From assembly GCA_964019335.1 (NCBI GenBank), contig OZ025662.1, positions 372,001 to 436,000 of the forward strand: 64,000 bases of DNA, in the 5' to 3' direction. Made by a program: the position numbers and the translations under genes. The notes below the pieces were generated by a model, which saw only the letters and a list, made by a program, of their open reading frames with translations, ran no database searches and was not told the DNA's origin. This document shows, one piece after another, positions 36,524-46,901 of this stretch. Source of the stretch: Diplonema japonicum (lineage: Eukaryota > Euglenozoa > Diplonemea > Diplonemida > Diplonemidae). How positions within the stretch are numbered: position 1 is the first letter of the stretch; every line of letters begins with the position of its first letter.

Positions 36524-38795
36524 ATGGAGCCGCCGACCCTCGGAGGGGGTGGTAGACCAAGCGAGAGCCTATTAGGCAGCGAACCGCGGTCGCCGCAGAG
36601 TGCGTTATTCTCGCCGACGATGCGACCGGCACCGTTGAGGTTTGGGGGAGAGATGCCTACGAGCCCGACAAAGTCGAAGGCGCGAGGCGTCCGGATCGCG
36701 ATGGGGGCGGAAGAGCTTCCCAACACACAAGGAAACGTTGCGCGGCTGGACCTTCCTACCTTGGCGAGGAAACTACACGTCCCTGTGAGCATGCTGTCGA
36801 AGTCCCTTGGTGGTGCACAACCCAACGGTTTCGACGACGAAGTAGGAAGTGTGCGATCACGCGGCCTCAGCATCCCCATCTCTCCCAAAGGCTCCCCCAG
36901 AGCCTCCCCATCTAGGCCTATCAACTCATCGATCAACTCTATCTCATGGTTCCCTGGGGGGAGCAGGTCTGACTCCGTCCCTCCCATCGAGCCATACAGC
37001 TCGCCCTACCCCAGCACGCATCTCTCTCCCGACCTGTACACACACCCCTCGGTGCGGATACGCTACATGTCTGCTGCCCCGCAGCAGGTCATCAATGTGC
37101 ACTGCCCTTCGGGGGCAGAGCTCGGCGTACGATGGGAGTCTGCTGCTGGCGGGCTCCTTGCAGCGAAAGTTCACCAAAACAGCGTAGCGGCAGCAACCGG
37201 GTTTGTTGAAGGCATGCGGCTGCTGCAGGTCAACGGCGTCAACGTGTTCACGAAGACAGAGTACCTGGCGGAGATGAATAAGCCGCGTGACGACCCTTTG
37301 CTAAAGCTGACCGTTCAGAGCAACTCGCACATAGGATCTATTTATACTGGGTCGCCGCCTGTGTCTCCGAAGATGTACGCGAAGCCCCATGACAGCGTTT
37401 CGACAATGGGCCTCAACGAGGACCCCGTAACCCCTCTTTACGAAGATCTTGATGACATGTACTTCAGGTACACTCCGGGGGACGGGCCAGCAGCTTCACC
37501 AGGCTTCCACCCCACTGACGACCCGGCAGATGTTGAGGTTGAGGTGCACGAGAACGGTTTGGCCAGACTGGTGGCGGGCAGAGCGGACAGTGCTTACATC
37601 GTGTCGGACCCACACTCCAAAGGCGCTGTCTTTGCTGTCTCCGACCAGGAGGGCTTTGAGTCGCCGGCTGGGAAACGAACCAGAAGCATCTTCGGGTCGT
37701 TTATTCATCAAATGTCAGGTGTGCTCGGTTTCGGCGGTGAGGTGATGCGATCACCTTCGCAGGACCACCTGCCTATGGAAAAGGCGCGCCACGTGGCCTT
37801 CGCGGACGACGCGGGCGCAGAGCTTGTGAGCAGCGTGCGTGTGTACGAAGAGATCGACACAGTGCTGCTGGAGCTGAAGTTTGTCTTCCCGAAGTGGGTG
37901 TGGGTCGTTCTGGCCCTGATGCTGTGTTCCTTCACAGTCACACGGCCGTTGATGTTCTCAGCATACGAGCATGAACTCTCAGCGCATATGGTGATCGCCA
38001 CGCAGACAGTGATGGAGTTCGGGCTGACACTGCTACTCGCCGTGGTGTCGTACCCACTCATAAGATCAGAAAACCTCAGCTTCCTCTGGATCGACAAGGG
38101 GTGGGCCATCGTGGTGGTCTGCGGCCTATCACACACACTTGCGAAGGTTTCCTTCATGACATCGCTGACACAATACAACGAATGCGGGGGGAAGGCATGC
38201 CCACCTGTTCTGTTTGAATGCGTAACATCTATATTGCTCATTATCTACTACACACTAACGAGATTCCTAGAAAGACGGAGAGTAGGTCAAGCAGACGAAG
38301 CATGGTTCCCATTGGAACTAGGGGGGATGCTGCTCACAATGGGCGGTGCAGGGGTGGTCTTGTCACAGCAGGTAGATGGTATTCAGTTTGGCCCGTCGGC
38401 CTATGCTGTACTGGGCGCAGCGGGTATGGCAGGTGACATGATTATGAGACGCAGAGTTGCATCGCAAATGCCTGTTCCAGTGGCGTTGTTCTTGATGCAC
38501 TGTATAAGTCTTGTGTTCTCTTTGGTGTTTGTCCTAGCCTTGCATAAGATAGATGATGATGACATGCACCATGTGAAGGATAACATGCCGAAGCTTGCCT
38601 CTGCTGCAGGGACGGGGTTTTTGGGGTCGTTGACCACATTGCTTGTCTTAAGGCATATGCACCCTTATCCTGTGGTGGCGGTTATAACTTTCGCGTTTAT
38701 TTTGCAGGTTTTGCTGTCCAGTGCTGTGTTCGACACACGGTGGGACGATGCTTCTACCGTTGCTCTTCCTGCAGGTTTGTTGGGGGAAGGAGCAA

Positions 38796-38828
<33 letters not shown>

Positions 38829-39018
38829 AGTATTCACATCTCTCATTGGTACCCTCCTCACGACCTGGGCTAACGTGCGCCATCGGTCAATTATCGAGGT
38901 TGAAATTGTTCAAGCAAAAAGGCTCAATCGGAGAAAAGCGACAGGGCACAAAGGCCCCGGCCGAAGCAGAAACCGGAGCAGAGCACCTTCGAGGACAAAA
39001 AGAGAAATTATATTTTGA
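36524..39018 (+). CDS. PDZ-like domain fused to a 10-TM DMT-type transporter, paralogue 1
   Basis: Exons 36524-38774 and 38831-39018 with a phase-1 intron (38775-38830) containing a long A run; product 812 aa. The first in-frame ATG is 36524. A conserved motif at about residues 65-105 (L-A-R-K-L-H-V-P-V, S-L-G-G) is shared with paralogue 2. Residues about 175-265 look like a PDZ domain (G-A-E-L-G-V-R-W, A-A-x-x-G-F-V-E-G-M-R-L-L-Q-V-N-G). A block at about 334-366 is identical in both paralogues. From about 453 there are ten hydrophobic helices with the spacing of the drug/metabolite transporter superfamily (which includes nucleotide-sugar and triose-phosphate transporters); the tenth is encoded by exon 2, which supports the splice. 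The tail is Arg/Lys-rich. Substrate unknown. Confidence 0.75.
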
Positions 39019-39454
39019 AAAGTTTTGGTTTTTTTTTTTCTTCTCCCCCCTCTTTATCATTTTTTATTCCCCCTTTTTTCCCTTTTTTTGATGGGGGGGG
39101 GTCGTTGCTTTTAAAAAATTACCTCCCCCATCATAAGTATTGAGATCTTTTTTCTTAGCATGGCATGTCCCACCCTCCTTTTTACCCCTTCCTTTTTGTG
39201 ATCAGAAAAATTTTACGAATAGAAAGAAAAGAAAAGAAAAAGGAAGGAGGAAAGGGATTATAAAAATAATAAAAAAAAAAATGACAATGAACGTGAAGGA
39301 GTTAAAAAAAAAAAAGATTTGGGCGTTACCCTCCTCCCCCCCGCTTCCCTTCAAAACATTTGCGCTGCCTTTTTTTTTTTATTTTCTCCCCTCTGCTCCC
39401 CCCCTCCCCCTGCTCCTTCACAAACGTTAAGACGAAGTAATACACGCATTATTA
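39019..39454. other. Low-complexity spacer
   Basis: T/C and A/G tracts, no credible coding sequence; the region forms the 3' flank of the first PDZ-transporter gene. Confidence 0.6.
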
Positions 39455-39590
39455 CTGTAAAACCGATAGAAGTAGGCTGTTCCCTTTTTTTTCTTTGCGC
39501 CACACAGATGTGTCCAACCTGATTCTCTCTACTCGGAATAGAGTGGCTGCCATGTGGAAACGTTGGCCTCCACGGTTATCGGTTTTACAG
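39455..39590. repeat. 136-bp element with 14-bp terminal inverted repeats
   Basis: Begins with CTGTAAAACCGATA and ends with its reverse complement TATCGGTTTTACAG. The interior is unique sequence without an ORF. The size and structure resemble a miniature inverted-repeat element or a hairpin RNA gene. No clear target-site duplication is visible. A solo arm occurs at 5569-5583. Confidence 0.65.
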
Positions 39591-39621
<31 letters not shown>

Positions 39622-39712
39622 TTCCGGGGAGTTGTGTGCGAATACTTCTCCGCCCATCATAGTGATACCCTTTCTCTTCCCCCCAAAGAAAATCCTTAAG
39701 TAGTGGTAATTA

Positions 39713-39718
<6 letters not shown>

Positions 39719-39763
<45 letters not shown>
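39719..39763. repeat. A45 homopolymer
   Basis: An uninterrupted run of about 45 A, the longest in the window; the exact length is likely to be uncertain in any assembly. Confidence 0.9.
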
Positions 39764-39764
<1 letters not shown>

Positions 39765-39952
39765 GTAGGCCACAACAGGTTTTTGCTGGGCCTTCAAATC
39801 TAACTTACATTTTTGCCACGCCACCGAGTTGAAAGTGTGCAAGCCGTGAAAGGCAAGCTGGGGTCACTCCGTTTCTGGCAACATTGCGACTCAAGCTGTG
39901 TGTGTTGCTTCAGTTGTCAATGACCCCGAAGCCAAGCTAAAGGGCATCGGCT
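39764..39952. other. Unique island between homopolymers, possible structured RNA
   Basis: About 190 bp of normal-complexity DNA between A45 and a T/A-rich stretch. It contains nested inverted repeats: GGGGTCA pairs with TGACCCC (about 39863-39931) and inside it GCAACA pairs with TGTTGC. Stop codons interrupt all frames on the + strand. I can name no RNA family. It could equally be a remnant of a gene or element. Confidence 0.35.
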
Positions 39953-40481
39953 GTATTTTTTTTTTTTTTTAATTTTTTTCTTTAACAGCGAGAACGAAGT
40001 CTTTGACTTGTCTAAACAAAAAAAAAAAGCCCTTCTTATCTTCTTCTTTCCTTCTGTCAGATAGGAACATCCGATTGACAAAAAGTTTTTTTTTTCCCCT
40101 CCTTATTAGCTCCCCTCCCTTTTTTTTCCCTTTTCATTTCTTTTTTTTTTTTTTGATTTCTTTCTTTTCTTCTTTTTTTTTCTCTTCTTACATGTGAGAA
40201 GAAGAAGAAAAAAAGGGGGAAACAAAACAAAGAGAGGTAAAAAAAAAGAAGAAGAAAAAAAAAAAAAAAGCGAGAAAAAAAAAAAGGAGGAGGAGGATGG
40301 GTCTTTTTTTTTTCTTCAATTTCCCACTTTTGTTTCAAAAAAAAAAAAAAAAACGGGAAAAAAATCTTTTCTTCAATCTACCCCGCAAATATATACTCGT
40401 AGTTTCCCGTTTCTTTTTTTTTTTTCTTCCCACACAATCACAACAACAAAAAAAAAAAAAAACAGAAATCGCATCGCAAAC
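39953..40481. other. Spacer/5'UTR of PDZ-transporter paralogue 2
   Basis: Contains the repeated sequence at 39989-40025 (core GTCTTTGACTTGTCTAAAC, also at 7736-7754), directly behind an acceptor-like tttaacag. It is followed by T/C and A/G tracts and an A run with cag (40449-40464) shortly before the start codon. Confidence 0.5.
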
Positions 40482-42630
40482 ATGATAAGGTTCAATGCAG
40501 AAGAGGTCCCGAACACACAAGGGAGCGTGACACGGGTGAACTTACCGATGCTAGCACGCAGGCTGCACGTGCCTGTTGATGTGCTGTCGAGGTCCTTGGG
40601 AGGGGCCTCGAGTACACCAGCAGATGATTCAAGTGCGCAGCCATCACCAAAGTCCTCAGGTGGCTCATTCAAAATGGGTGGCTCCCCCGGGTTCTCACCG
40701 CTCTCTTCCCCTGTACGCAGACCTTCCTTCCGCGTGCGCTATATGTCATTGCACCCCTTGGTCCTTAACATCCCATACCCCGTGGGTGCCGAGCTTGGGG
40801 TACGCTGGGAGGCGACACCTTCTGGTATTATTGCAACCCGGATTCTTAAAGACAGCGCAGCCGCGAGAGCTGGGCTTTTGGAAGGTGCGCGTCTTCTTAA
40901 AATAGGTGATGTGGACATTACCAGCGGTGCTGACGTTGTAGCACAGCTCAGCAAGCCCCTCCCAGACCGCATCCTGCAGGTCACTGTTGCCGGGACACGC
41001 GAGACAGCGTCGTCGTCGCCGCACAGTTCGCAAGCCTACACATCGAAGACGATGGATGACGACATCCTCTTCAGTCCAGGGAATGTTGACACCGACGATG
41101 AAGAAGACCCCTTCATCATATCCCCTGCAGGTATACAAGAACCGGCAGATGTTGAGGTTGAGGTGCACGAGAACGGTTTGGCCAGACTGGTGGCGGGCAG
41201 AGCGGACAGTGCTTACATCGTGTCGGACCCACACTCCAAAAGCGCTGTGATCGCAGTGTCCGACCAGGACCAAGGCGGGTCGCCACGCTCAGGCAAGAGA
41301 AACCGCAGCATCTTCGAATCCTTTGTGAGCAGGATGTCTGGTGTGCTGGGCTTCGGCCTCGACCCGTACAGGTCGTCCTCACCACGCGAGGTGCCCTCCG
41401 CCACCCCTCAGCGACGCGTAGCCTTCGCAGACGACACTGGCGCCGACCTTGTGAGCAGCGTCAAGATGTACGACGAGGTCGACACTGTGATGCTGGAGCT
41501 CAACTTCGTGTTCCCGAAGTGGGTGTGGTTCGGGCTGGCAACTATCTTAATTATGCAAACATGTGAAAGGCCTCTGATGTTCACCCTTACCGAGCATCAT
41601 CTGGGCACGCATCTAGTCCTGAACTCCTTGACGGCCATCGAGACAGTCATGCTTGCAGTCCTGGTGCTGCCGTGGTACAGGTCCTTCTTGGCAAAGGAGA
41701 ACTACGCCTTTCTATGGTCGAACCAAGGGTGGGTGTGCCTGCTGTTGTGCGGTGTTGCGCGCAGCGTAACGCAGACAGCGTCGCTGTTGTCGCTGACGCA
41801 GTACACAGGGTGCGGCACAGAAGTGTGCCCGCCGGTGCTGTTGGAGTGCATGGCGCCTGCGTTTATGGTAGCGTACTACAGCATAACAAGGTGTGTAGAA
41901 AGACGGCGTGTGGGCCAAGCAGAAGAAGCATGGTTTCTGCTGGAAGGCGTCGGGCTGTTCGTGACAGTAGGTGGGGCTGGGGTAGTCTTGTCGCAGCAGG
42001 CAGGTGGGGTGACCTTGGGGGCGAGTGCTTACGCCTTACTCATAGCAGCAAGCGTGGCTGTCGACCTGATCATGAAACGGCACATCGCCTCCCAAATGCC
42101 ACTCCCGGTGGTACTGTTCCTTATACAGTGCGTGGCGTTCGTCATCTCAGCTACTTGGGGAACAGCACTCCTGGCAATGGGTAAGACGACGCACCACGAC
42201 TGGCATGTGATGAACGACAACAAATGGAGGCTAGCAGCCACGTCTGGGGTGGCCATTGTTTTATCCGCTGCAACATTGTTGGTGCTGCGGCACCTGCACC
42301 CATACCCCGCAGCCGGGGTCTGGTGCTTTGGGAGTGTCTTCCAGGTTCTTATTTCAAGCAACGCATTTGATGTTCCATGGGACAGTGCTACCATCGTGGC
42401 GGTCCCGGCAGGTATGGGAGGGAAGAGGTAAGAAAAAAATTTTCTTTTTCATAGTTCTTGCATGTTTGCTTGGTGCCCTTCTGACAACGTGGGCTAGTGT
42501 GCACCATAGGTCTGTGGTAGAGGTTGAAATTGTACAGGACAAGCGCGAGCGTCGCAGGAAGGCCGCCGGCATTAAAGGGAGCAAAAAGAGGAGGAAGCAA
42601 CCGAAGCAGGCTTCCGAAGACAATGGTTGA
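40482..42630 (+). CDS. PDZ-like domain fused to a 10-TM DMT-type transporter, paralogue 2
   Basis: Exons 40482-42411 and 42455-42630, phase-1 intron of 43 nt at the same protein position as in paralogue 1; product 701 aa. The N-terminal motif (L-A-R-R-L-H-V-P-V, S-L-G-G) begins almost at residue 8, so the N-terminus is shorter than in paralogue 1. The PDZ-like domain is at about 82-170 and the ten-helix half runs from about 340. Exon 2 encodes helix 10 (L-L-G-A-L-L-T-T-W) and a basic tail ending N-G. An internal GTAAG at 42428 would also make a donor, but only the donor at 42412 restores the frame shared with paralogue 1. The two genes are tandem duplicates in the same orientation, 1.46 kb apart. 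Confidence 0.75.
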
Positions 42631-43514
42631 GAGGGGAAGGGGGGAGGAAAAAAAAATGTAAATAACACTTTTTTTTTGTTGCAACGCTTATTATTATTTT
42701 ATTTATTTTTTTTTTTTTCGTTTAAGTAGAAGTGATCCTGTCTATTTGATGTGCCAACATTTAAAAAAAAAAAAAAAAAAAAAAAAAGCGAGAAGAAAAA
42801 TCCCCTTTTTTTTGATACTGTGCTAGGCGAGTATTTTTTTTTTTCTTTTGTTATGATGCGCGAGCAATAGGGGATTATTTTTCTACTTCGAGTTTTTCTT
42901 GGTTCCACACCGACACGAGCTCTGTGTACAGCAGCTGAAGAATTGGAGAGTGAGAAGAGGGGTTTTTTTTTTGTGAGACTGGCTCTTTTTGTATTTTTTA
43001 AGAAACCCCGAGAACCCCCCCCAAAAAAAAACTTTGCCCTCCCCACTCTATATCTACACGTCCCAATCGCTACTATAACCCTTTGCCCTTTCCCCCTCCC
43101 CTTTTTATTCCAAATCTTTACCATTCAAAAAAAAAAATGATTTCATTACTTTATGCAACTTGAAAAGAATTTTCGCAGCTTTTTTAAAAAGATTTTTTTT
43201 TTTTTGCTCGTGCGAAAAAACAAAGATAAAAAGTCATAAAGAATTATTCCCCACCCCTCCCCTCCCTCCCCTCCGTTTTATGAATCGGCACAATACAAAC
43301 AACGGCTGGTCCTCTTTCTCCCCTCCTAAAGTATTTACACATTTCCCTTTTTTTTTATTCCCCCCTTTTTTTTCCTCCAAGTTTTTTTCTCTCTCTTCTT
43401 TTTTATAGCCAAACCAAGGGGAAAAAAAAGAGGAAACCCCCCCCCCAAATAATAATAAAAAAGGAAACACGGGGAAGAAGGAAAAGAAAAGAAAAAAAAA
43501 AGAAATATTCCAGA
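42631..43514. other. Low-complexity spacer with one hairpin-family repeat
   Basis: T and A runs, C-rich tracts, and a copy of the repeat also found at 44464-44573 and 45733-45853 (see 43150-43246). No convincing ORF. Confidence 0.6.
43150..43246. repeat. Hairpin-family repeat, copy 1 (partial)
   Basis: Shares TTCGCAGCTTTTT, a T run, TTTGCTCGTGCGAA, and the flank GTCATAAAGAATTATT with the copies at 44464-44573 and 45718-45853. The left GAGCA arm is missing here. Confidence 0.7.
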
Positions 43515-44429
43515 ATGGCATTAAGAGGAACAGTGAGCAAATGGGTGGCGTGCAAAGGGTATGGGTTCATTCAGGGAGAGACAGGGGAGGAGGTGTTTGT
43601 GTACTCTGGGGCGATCGTGGGGGGAAACAGCCTTACGATCGGGACGGAGGTCACTTATGAGCTGGACCTTGCGGCGAAGAAGAGGGACGGCGCTGCCGCA
43701 GCGAAAAACGTACAGGGCCCCGGTGTGAGGGGGATCTCTGCAGGGCAGTGCGAAGGAGTAGTGAAAGAGTGGCTCGCCGCAAAGTCCTACGGCTTCATCC
43801 GACAGAACGACGGGACAGTTCTCTATGTCCACCACAGTGCTTTCGATGGCTCGAAGCTGGAGGTTAACCAGGTGGTCCGCTTCGATGTGACAGGCGCTCA
43901 GCACGACTCAGGCAGGAACATTGCCATCAACGTGTCAGGCCCTGGTGTTAAGCAACGCGCGGCCGAGAAGGGTGTCGTCCGCCGTTGGAACTTCGAAAAG
44001 CGTTACGGGTTCATCCAGGAGGACAAGACTAGGAGAGACATCTTCGTGCACACCAACGAGGTGGGCGGTGCCGCGCTTGCCATCGGCAAGGAGCTGTATT
44101 TTGACGTCGGCAACAAGGACGGCAAGGAGCACGCCTTCAACATCTCCGGTCCGGCCATCACCGATGTCGCCATGTACCTGAACCACAACAACAAGAACGG
44201 AACGGCCAAGGGGGGTGCCAACGTGGAGCGTCGCCGTTCGCCTTTGAACAACAAGTACTACACCAGGGAAGAGTTCATGGTGTGTTGAAGAAGAAGGGGA
44301 AGGAAAAAAAAAAAAAAAAACCTACAGACACACTTCGGCGGTTCAAAGGAATGGAACAATGCTTTCAAGACCAGCACGAAGGGCGGATACACCAACGGTA
44401 CCGGATCCTCCAATAACAGGCGATACTGA
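43515..44429 (+). CDS. Triple cold-shock-domain protein
   Basis: Exons 43515-44279 and 44328-44429, phase-0 intron of 48 nt with a GTGTGT donor and A-rich 3' half; product 288 aa. Three consecutive cold-shock domains (about 1-70, 76-140 and 148-215), each with the RNP1-like K-x-Y-G-F-I motif (K-G-Y-G-F-I-Q, K-S-Y-G-F-I-R, K-R-Y-G-F-I-Q) and an RNP2-like V-(F/L)-V-(Y/H) strand. The C-terminus is Asn/Gly/Lys-rich. Cold-shock domains bind single-stranded RNA and DNA; such proteins serve as RNA chaperones or translational regulators. The last exon continues the sequence naturally (F-M followed by T-H-F-G-G). Three CSDs without any other domain is an uncommon layout. Confidence 0.9.
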
Positions 44430-44463
44430 TTTTTTTTTTTCTTCTTTTTTTCTTCTTTTTTTC

Positions 44464-44573
44464 TTTGTTACAAAAATTTATCTTCAAAAAATTGATTTTA
44501 ACTATATGTAATTTGTGTTGAGCAAAAAACTTTCGCAGCTTTTTAAAACCTTTTTTTGCTCGTGCGAACAACA
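44464..44573. repeat. Hairpin-family repeat, copy 2
   Basis: Starts TTTGTTACAAA; includes an A/T inverted repeat GAGCAAAAAA (44520-44529) pairing with TTTTTTGCTC (44552-44561); ends GTGCGAACAAC. It lies 35 bp after the CSD gene stop codon. Confidence 0.75.
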
Positions 44574-44599
44574 AGCAAAAAGTAAAATGCTGCTGAAGA

Positions 44600-45722
44600 C
44601 TGCCAAAGCGGGTGGAGAGAGGGGTGAACCACCTACCTCCCGCGCCAGACGCCAGGCCGGAGTGAGGCGACCCCAAAGAAATCTAGGTTGACCGACTCGT
44701 CGAGCAGGCCGTTCAGAAGGCTATCTCCGAGTTGCTCCCCTTGATAAGGGATCGGGTGGAGATGTTCCTTGGGCCTGGACATCGGCTGGAACTCTCAGCC
44801 GACCGAGCTGATCGAGGGCCAAGCGCCGAGGGTACGGCGAGGGTCAACCTCCCCGGGAATCGCGATGGAAGGCGCAGACGCCGAGCCTCGCAGTCTTCCG
44901 CTGATTCGGACGAGGGTTTTCACGACGAGCCAAGCGCCGACGACTCACCACACGACAGCCCCGACATTCTGGCTCCCCCACAGCTATGGGGTGCAAGCCT
45001 TAGAGCGTCGAAGTGGGCTTGGTTGGAGGCGGGCGAGCAATCCATGGTGGCCAACGTCACCATGCAGTACAGACAGCTGACCGTCGGCCCCTGCGCTCGG
45101 GGGGCAAGCATGCGGGTAAAGGACCTGCGGGAAATCGTGATGGCCATTGGCTGTCCAGACCTGGTGGAGCTAAACTCCACGCTTGTCCGCCTCGCCAAGC
45201 GGGCCATCGTTCGCCCGCAGGCCCTAGAGAGGGGCAGCAGGGGCAACTGAGAGGCCGCCGACGCGATCCAGCAGGGTTGTCGATGCCTCCTTTTTTGAGA
45301 AAGGGGGAGCGCTTGGCCGAAGAGCTCAGCCGTTCTCGACGCAAGAAGCGAAAGCTCACTGACAGCGCTGCAGGGAGGGGTGGAAAGCCGCAGGGAAAGC
45401 AGGAAGGGAATGGCTGCTTCCGGGGAAAACGAGGGCAGATCTCGCAGAGGAGGCAGGTCTGGATCGAGGGATCGGCGCAGGAAATGACAGCATTGACAAG
45501 CCACAGCCTCTCCTTATCCCCCCTTAAGCTTTTCTTGTAGCCCTCCATGGGGGCTCCCGCTGCAAGGTATCGCTGATGGTCGACAACCTGCCTGCTGTGT
45601 ACGCGATTCGGAAGGGGCTTTGTCTTGTCTCTACGTCAAGTGGGTTCACATGTGAGCAGAAGGCAGACCCATTCACGCGGGGCGCAGAGGGTCCTGAAGC
45701 GAACAACAATGACATTTTGTCA
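44600..45722 (+). mobile_element. GC-rich degenerate retroelement-like fragment
   Basis: About 1.1 kb of GC-rich DNA unlike the surrounding spacer, bounded by two copies of the hairpin-family repeat. A 172-codon open frame (44732-45250, no ATG needed) encodes an Arg/Ser/Asp-rich region followed by a helical gag-like part. A second short frame (about 45531-45722) reads V-S-L-M-V-D-N-L-P-A-V-Y-A-I-R-K-G, which resembles the D-N strand of the RNase H region in DIRS/Ty3-type retroelements. The frames do not join. I interpret it as a truncated, frameshifted element; the family call is tentative. Confidence 0.45.
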
Positions 45723-45853
45723 TAAAGAATTATTTTTGTTACAAATATTTATCTTTCAAAAAATGAATTTTTTATAACTATATGCAACTTGTGCCGAGCA
45801 AAAAAAAACTTTCAGCTTTTTAAAGCTTTTTTTTGCTCGTGTGAACAACAAAG
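45718..45853. repeat. Hairpin-family repeat, copy 3
   Basis: GTCATAAAGAATTATT, then TTTGTTACAAA, then a perfect 12-bp inverted repeat GAGCAAAAAAAA (45796-45807) with TTTTTTTTGCTC (45827-45838), ending GTGTGAACAACAAAG. Confidence 0.78.
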
Positions 45854-46901
45854 ACATATAGTAGAGATTTTTTTTTTTTTTATAATTCTCAATTTTTTTT
45901 TCCAGTGTTTTTTTTTTTCCCTTTTTTTTTCTCCCGTTTCCCCATTTTTTTTTTTCCTGCAGTGATTTTTTTTTCTCCCCCCCTCCCCTCTCGGGAGGGA
46001 AGAAAAAAAGAAGAGAGAGAATATTAAAAAAGAAATAGTGTGGTAAGTTAAGTTTTTTTTTTCCTTTTTCTTTTTTTTTTCTCCTTGTCCATCCCCCCCC
46101 CCCCCCCCACCTCTTTTTTCTTTTTATTGGACTGAATCAAGAAAAAAAAAACAAATGTGGATGTGTGTTGAAGGGGGGAGGGGGAAGAAAACACATACAA
46201 GATTTCATCTTAGCGAACTTGGGAAGGGGGGGGGGGGAGACGATTTTTTTATGTTCTCTCTTTTTTTAAAAAAAAAAAAAGAAAGTCAAAATTCCGCAAA
46301 AGAAAGAAAAAGGAGGGGGGAACCGTGAAAGTACGTGAAGGGATCATTTCTTTTTTATTTTCAAAAAGATGGCGAGGCGTGTGCTTCATTTCTTTATTTC
46401 CCCCTCCCCCACTTACCAAAATTTTATCCTCCCAGGCATCAAGAATGAGTCTAAAGCTTCCGCCGCACAAAATTACGTTTCGAAAAGCTTTTGCTTTACT
46501 TTATTTTTCTTTCTTAATTATCTATATGTACCCGCGCTAGGTCTTGTTGCCTCCCCCCCCCTTGTTTTTTATTTCTTTTTGTTGTGTGCCCTCCTTGTTT
46601 TCACTTTCTTTTCCTCCATTTTCTCCCCCCCCTTATTTATTTTCTTTTTTATTGTGACACGGCCATTTGAAAAATAAAATAAAAAAAAACTTTGCCCCAC
46701 CACCACATCCTCTTCCTTTTTTTTTTTTATCGGTGTTGTTATTTGTTGGTTTTTTTTATTATTATTTCTTTTATTCTCTTTTTTTTTTCTTTTTTTTTTC
46801 TCGTTCCTTTTTTTTTTTTTCTTTTTTTTCCAAAGAAAAAGATTTCTCCTCTCTCCCAAAAGAAAAAAGGAAAACACACAAAAAAAAAACAAAAAAAAAA
46901 A
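45854..46901. other. Low-complexity spacer/leader of SCP2 gene 1
   Basis: T, C and G runs. The last 35 bp before the SCP2 start are almost pure A. Short open frames are phenylalanine-rich artefacts. Confidence 0.65.

Noticed and set aside
39764-39952. SRP RNA gene on the reverse strand
   Set aside because: Only a 9-base resemblance (GAAACGGAG) to the helix-8 loop; the partner strand and the rest of the domain are not there.
42428-42454. 27-nt intron using the internal GTAAG in PDZ-transporter 2
   Set aside because: It shifts the frame and destroys helix 10, whereas the donor at 42412 matches the paralogue exactly.
46369-46677. 102-aa ORF before SCP2 gene 1
   Set aside because: Phenylalanine-rich product of T/C tracts, no family features.
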